Position numbers and translations under genes: made by a program. Shown here in pieces: positions 59,110 through 64,000 of a DNA stretch of 64,000 nt. The notes under the pieces are model-generated. The model searched no databases and was not told where the DNA came from. It worked only from the letters and a program-made list of their open reading frames with translations. Each line of letters begins with the position of its first letter. Positions within the stretch are counted from its first letter, which is position 1. The stretch is from Bolinopsis microptera (taxonomy: Eukaryota > Ctenophora > Tentaculata > Lobata > Bolinopsidae): the NCBI RefSeq assembly GCF_026151205.1, contig NC_087083.1, positions 8,243,460-8,307,459 of the forward strand. The letters are read 5' to 3'.

Positions 59110-60630
59110 TTATGGATAGATGATGGAATTTTATCCTTAATCATGTATAGCCTCCCAGAACAGGACGAGAGTTTTCTAACTAGTTTGTCTCTATAGGGAT
59201 TGAAAGTTAGGCCTTCGTCGACAATTACTCCCAGGAATTTCGTTTCCTGCACCTTTGAGAGAGGTAGGTCGTTGAGGTAAAGTCTATTTTCAATTAATAA
59301 AGATTGATCATCAAGTTTTCTTTTAGCTGTATTGAATTCTATGTAGCAACTTTTCTTGGCGTTAACATGTAATTTATTAGCCAATGTGTACTCGTGGACT
59401 GATCGTAGGACCCTATTTGCATTATTGTAGGCCTCTGCTCTAGTTTTGGCAACTACAAATATGTTTGTATCATCAGCAAATAGGACATAGCTAGTGTTAT
59501 CGAGTTGAGAGTTTGTTAAGTCATTTATGTATATTAAAAACAGGAGAGGCCCAAGGCAGCTCCCCTGTGGAACGCCATAGAGAACAGGAAGTCTGTCTGA
59601 TACTTCGCCCAGGACGGACACACACTGCTCTCTGTCCGACAAGTAACTTTCCAGTAACTTAAGTGGCACTCCTCTAATCCCATATATTTCAAGTTTCTCA
59701 AGCAAAATTGTGTGGTCTATTGTGTCAAAGGCCTTGCTTAGATCAATAAAAATTCCTAGAACATGAAGACCTTGCTTTAGGGCCTTTTGGATGTGAAAAA
59801 CTGAGTAGTTAAGTGCATGTGATGTTGAGTGACTCTTTCGGAATCCGAATTGACTGTCGTGAAGGATTCCTTGACTAACCAAGAAGCTGTAAAGACGTTT
59901 GTATATTATCTTTTCAAAAATTTTACCAAAAATTGGAAGTGTGGAAACAGGCCTGTAGTTCTCAATCAGTTCTTCGTTATCTTTTTTGTATATTGGGGTT
60001 ATTTTGCCAAGCTTCAGAACTGACGGAAATATCCCTTGAGATATTAGGCGATTAAATTGAACAACAAGAGTTGGGCTAAGAATACCCGACAGTTTTTTGA
60101 TTACTCTTATGGGAAAGTCGCTAGCTTTCCCACTCTTCAAGTTGGCTATAATTTCAGAAATTTCATCTTCACTACAGTCATGGAAGTAAATTGAATCGGG
60201 AGTTTTTGGTGGCATGAATTCGAGGAAAGAGGGAAGAGGTTCTAAAAGAAGGCCATTATGAGTATTTTCATTCATTTTTGAGGCAATAGAGGCAAAGTAC
60301 TCATTAAATTTGTTGGCTATCACCCGTCTTTCAACAACATGGACTCCATCTACCATAAATTGGGGTTTGATGGTTTTTTTCCTTTTCCCTCTTATCTCAT
60401 TTATTACTTCCCACATCTTTTTAGAACTATCAGAATTTTCAAGAATTTTGTTACAGTTATAGGTATCTTTTTGGTTTTTTATTATCTTTTTAAGACAGCG
60501 TCTGTAATCACGAAAAATTTTGTGGAGTTTCAGATCTCCAAGCAACTGGCTTGAAGTCAGGGAGCTTTTTTGAGTTCACCCAGTTATCATACAGCTGACC
60601 TTTCTTTTCAATTGCTTCAATTATGCTGTC
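59110..60630 (-). pseudogene. LINE A reverse transcriptase segment
   Basis: Open from 60545 to the MITE. RT motifs in order: ENYRPVSTLPIFGKIFEK, GFRKSHSTSHAL, GIFIDLSKAFDTIDH, GVPQGSCLGPLLFLIYIND and the active-site FADD in VLFADDTNIF. Sequence just upstream (60546-60630) continues the homology in another frame (KKGQLYDNW), so there is a frameshift near 60,540. Confidence 0.9.
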
Positions 60631-63586
60631 AATGAAACGAAAAGTTTTCAATGAAACGAAAAGTTTTATTTTACATTCCTTTAATCATAAATAAAATAAG
60701 AGCTTAAACCACGAACTAGTTAGCTAGAAGTAAACTTGAGGAAATATTTTTGGTGATTGTATATAATTATTTAAAAACTTTCTTTGGTTGTTAGTATTTT
60801 TATTATGGTAAGTGGTTGAATTTAGTGAGACAAGGTCAGTTTCTCTATTATCTTAGAAAAATTTCTACTTTACAGTAGGCAATGCTGAGTGGCAGGAATG
60901 AGGGACCAAAACGCTTGGGGCTAACAATGGCCCATTTACAAACCACTTCAGACATGGCAGTGATGTCATTTATGCTTAATTCGTCTGAAACTGACCCTAC
61001 TGCACTTCTAACATTCTATAAAAATCTCTTCTAAAATAGGTATAAAAATGCATAACACAAAACACACAAATAAAATGTTTATAATCCTTATATAATAAAT
61101 TTCTATAGAACTTTTAAATTTCTATAAAACTAATAAACCTATTATATATATTCATTTTGCACCCAGAGAAAGATGTGATCACAGAGGTAGTTTCGATATT
61201 ATGTTCATGACAAGGTATGGGGCTGCTGCAAGTTATATTTTGCTAAGATACTACCGCTTTTTCAAGCTTAAGTAATCTAGGCAAGGTCAATTTTAAAGTT
61301 TTTGAATTTTGTCGAACGCTGTTTAAAGCTAAGTTCCAGTCATTTGGTTCTCCTTCCTTTTGAGTGTGAGTGATGGTGATTCTTATGGTTGATTTGAGGT
61401 GATTGGGCTTATAACAGGTGAATGTAATTAGCATGAGATTTTGTCGTACTGTATTCCATATTGTCCCTGCCCTGTATATGTAGCTGTCTGATGGTTTAGG
61501 TGTGAGAATGAGTGTCTCTTTGCCAAGTCTGCCAGATGTTTCAAAGAGGGAGTATAGTGATATAGGGGTTCTATATTTCAAGACCTTGAAGATGTCATTA
61601 ATACAATGTTAGAAGTACAGATTATGCACATTCATGATTTCATGAGTGTTGAAGAGGGGTTTTGTATGCTCCTTTCTGTAGAATTCCTTGCCCAGGATTT
61701 GCTCCCCGTAGGGTCTGCATCGTGCACTAGTTTTAAATTTATCCAAGTATGCTTCTTTATCTCCAAACATTATGCGGGCACACATTTTCTGTGCTTTGAA
61801 CAGAGGTTCAAGTTTTTTGTTAGATGCCCCTCCCCAGACAGTTATACCATATGCAAGATAGCTTTCAAACAGAGTGTGATATAGATCTTTATGGAGTGAT
61901 GTGGGAATGTTATTTTTAATTCTATTTAGCATGCCACAGCAGCTGGCTAGTTTTTTTGCTAATTTCCTTCTATGTGCGTTCCAGTTTAGGTCTTCATCGA
62001 TTGTTACACCTAAGAATTTAGTTTCATGTACTCTCTCCAGGGGTATGCCATTGATATTGATTTCTTGATCAGAGGGTGTATCTTTATCTTTGTTGGATCG
62101 AGAGTTTGAGAATTCAAGGTAACAGCTCTTGCCAGTGTTTATGTGAAGTTTATTGGCAAGCATGTAGCGGTGTACGGAATTTAGGACTTCATTGGCTTTT
62201 TTGTATGCTAGGTTTTTACTTTTTGCAGCGACGAAGATATTTGTGTCATCAGCAAATAGAACAAATTTAGAGTTCTTTTCAGAGTTTGTAAGATCGTTTA
62301 TGTAAATTAAGAACAGAAGGGGCCCTAAGCAGCTCCCTTGTGGCACTCCAAAAAGCACAGGTAGAGTATCAGATATTTCATTGAGCACACCAACATATTG
62401 TTTACGGTCAGAAAGATAACTTTCCAGGAGTTTGTGTGCCCGTCCTCTGATCCCGTATGTGTTTAATTTTTTGAGAAGTATTGAGTGATCTATTGTATCA
62501 AATGCTTTACTTAGGTCGATAAAGATTCCTAAAACATGATTACCGGCTTTGAGTGACTGCTGAATGTGGTGAATAGAGTAGTTGAGTGCATGTGATGTTG
62601 AATGACCCTTTCGAAACCCAAACTGGCTATCGTGCAGTATTCCCTGACTCGAGAGAAAACCATAAAGCCGTGAGTAGATAACCTTTTCAAAAATTTTACC
62701 AAAAATTGGGAGAGTGGAAATTGGACGATAATTTTGTAAGTGTTCTTCGTTATCTTTTTTGTAGATGGGGCTAATTTTACCTATCTTAAGGATGGCGGGA
62801 AAGCATCCTGTTGACATAAGGTTGTTGTATTGTATGGAAAGCACTGGGCTGAGAATGTGTGAGGCCTTTTTAATAACACTAATGGGGAAATCACTAGCTT
62901 TGCCATTTTGTAGCTCAGAAATGATATGAGATATTTCACTCTCAGTGCAGTCTGTTAAGTACATCGAATTTGGGTTAGTTTTTGGTAAAAATTCAACAAA
63001 TGAAGGAAGTGGCTCAATTTTCATTTCCCCATCAACTTGTTCATTCAATTTCGATGCTATTGAGGCAAAGTACTCATTAAATTTGTTGGCTATGAGTCTA
63101 CGTTCTGTGATGCGTACTCCGTCGACACAGAATTGAGGCTTTATGGTTTTTTTGCATTTTCCTCTTAATTCATTGATAACTTCCCAAGTCTTTTTGCTGT
63201 CTCCTTGATGATCCATAATCTTAGTACAGTAATATTTCTTTTTTTGACTTTTTATTACACCTTTAAGACATCGACGATAGTTTGAAAATTTTGTGTGGAG
63301 ATCAATATTTCCATCTGGACTAAATTCTTTTGACTTTTTCGAGGCTATCCAGTCATCATACAGCTCCTCTTTAGTTGAAATAGCTTCTGAAATTCCATCT
63401 GTCATCCAAGGATTGTTAATTGGATTTCTTTTGGAGACTTTGGGTTTATCTAGTTTGCAGTTAGAGTCAATTGTATGTGTGAAGATGTTAAAGAAGGTTT
63501 CAAAGTTGGTACTGTTTGCCATGATATCTTCTTTGGATTCAAGGTCTGTAATTAAAGTATCAACATTTTTCTTGGAGAAGCTGTAG
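60631..63586 (-). mobile_element. LINE B, 5'-truncated, inserted in LINE A
   Basis: Same family as A. Flanked by TGTC at 60627-60630 and 63587-63590; removing it joins A precisely in frame (NPWISD to SIIEAIEKK). It ends in two copies of TTTTCGTTTCATTGAAAAC, a LINE-type tail repeat. The 5' end starts within the linker between endonuclease and RT. Confidence 0.9.
61243..63586 (-). pseudogene. LINE B ORF2 (linker, RT, C-terminal domain) with one premature stop
   Basis: Open from the 5' truncation to a TAA at 61609-61611, then open again in the same frame to 61243. RT motifs: NYRPISTLPIFGKIFEK, GFRKGHSTSHALNYS, GIFIDLSKAFDTIDH, GVPQGSCLGPLLF, VLFADDTNIF. LINE A has a Tyr-Ala-Tyr-His stretch where B has Tyr-Phe-stop-His, so the stop is a single local change. 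It lacks the endonuclease domain. Confidence 0.9.
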
Positions 63587-64000
63587 TGTCGGATATCCAG
63601 GGATTACTTATAGGATTTCGTTTGGTGAGTTTGGGTTTGTCGAGTTTACAACAGGAGTCAATAGCTGAGCTAAAAATTTCAAAAAATTCGTCAAATTCAA
63701 TTGGATTTTCATTGTTTGTTAGTATGCATTTCTTAGATAGCAAGTGTTTTGTTAGTAGTTCAACATTTCGGTTTGAGAAATCATAGCTTTGCAATTGCTT
63801 AGGCTTAGGGGAAGTTTTCCTAGAAGTTAAATGACTGATGTCAAAGAAAGCAAAGATTGGTTTATGATGGGAAGAAGTGTCTTCAATAACTCCAGAGAGG
63901 GTTACCAAGTCAATCTCATCAGTAAAAATGTTGTCAATGCAGGAGCTTTGGCCTACATTTACTGAGTGAGTGGGACGAGATATAAGAGGAAAGTAACCAT
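63587..64000 (-). pseudogene. LINE A endonuclease C-terminus and linker, open to window edge
   Basis: The frame from the edge reads ISRPTHSVNVG, CIDNIFTDE and SGVIEDTSSHHKPIF, the usual end of an AP-type LINE endonuclease (SHH in place of the common SDH), then a linker ending NPWISD where LINE B interrupts. Confidence 0.82.

Larger units (their letters stand above)
57465..64000 (-). mobile_element. LINE A: CR1/jockey-like non-LTR retrotransposon, split by two insertions, runs off the window
   Basis: Three collinear minus-strand segments (63587-64000, 59110-60630, 57465-58507) make one element. Its 3' end carries two copies of a 19-bp tail repeat (GAATATTTTGTTTTATTCT). LINE B sits between the first two segments and a MITE between the last two. 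Clade assignment (CR1/L2/jockey group) rests on the style of the RT motifs only. Confidence 0.85.

Overview
This window is animal nuclear DNA. It has multi-exon genes with GT-AG introns, a secretory-pathway enzyme (glucosidase II alpha), a ribosome-biogenesis WD40 protein (WDR12), non-LTR retrotransposons and many MITE-like elements. The alternating SUEL/rhamnose-binding lectin and thrombospondin type 1 (TSP1) modules recall the rhamnospondins of the hydrozoan Hydractinia, so a cnidarian, perhaps a hydrozoan, is the best guess. That is an inference from domain content, not a proof.

Bases 1-22,972 (+ strand) are the interior of one giant gene. I count 20 two-exon lectin domains and 13 one-exon TSP1 domains, about 2,650 residues, all in phase-compatible exons. 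Introns are nearly as alike as exons, so the array is young or homogenised. Six lectins follow another lectin directly. At each of these the TSP1 exon and the usual lectin acceptor are gone, and a fresh in-phase acceptor lies at the junction. Three elements interrupt the array and can be dated against empty paralogous sites: a 2.7-kb TTAA element, an 846-bp TTAA MITE, and a tiny LTR element (LTR, 48 bp resembling the 3' half of a tRNA, LTR) that splits one lectin exon.

Bases 24,733-26,910 (- strand) hold an intronless 725-aa protein that joins a NERD-like PD-(D/E)xK nuclease to a superfamily-1 helicase. Bases 27,924-44,692 (- strand) are the complete glucosidase II alpha gene; I traced 25 exons that join in phase to 944 codons. 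Bases 46,862-53,601 (- strand) are the complete WDR12 gene, six exons and 412 codons. A 1.56-kb foldback element lies between the two genes and a 3.4-kb satellite palindrome fills one WDR12 intron.

The least expected pattern is in these two housekeeping genes. At five exons the exon-intron junction itself has been copied in tandem into the neighbouring intron. In the extreme case (31.5-33.5 kb) 38 extra copies of a 3' splice site plus the first exon bases form a minisatellite, and every copy would give an in-frame stop if used.

Bases 54.4-64.0 kb are repeats: a G-tract MITE, a tRNA-derived SINE, a LINE tail, and a nested stack in which an older LINE (A) was split by a second LINE (B) and by an 8-bp-TSD MITE.
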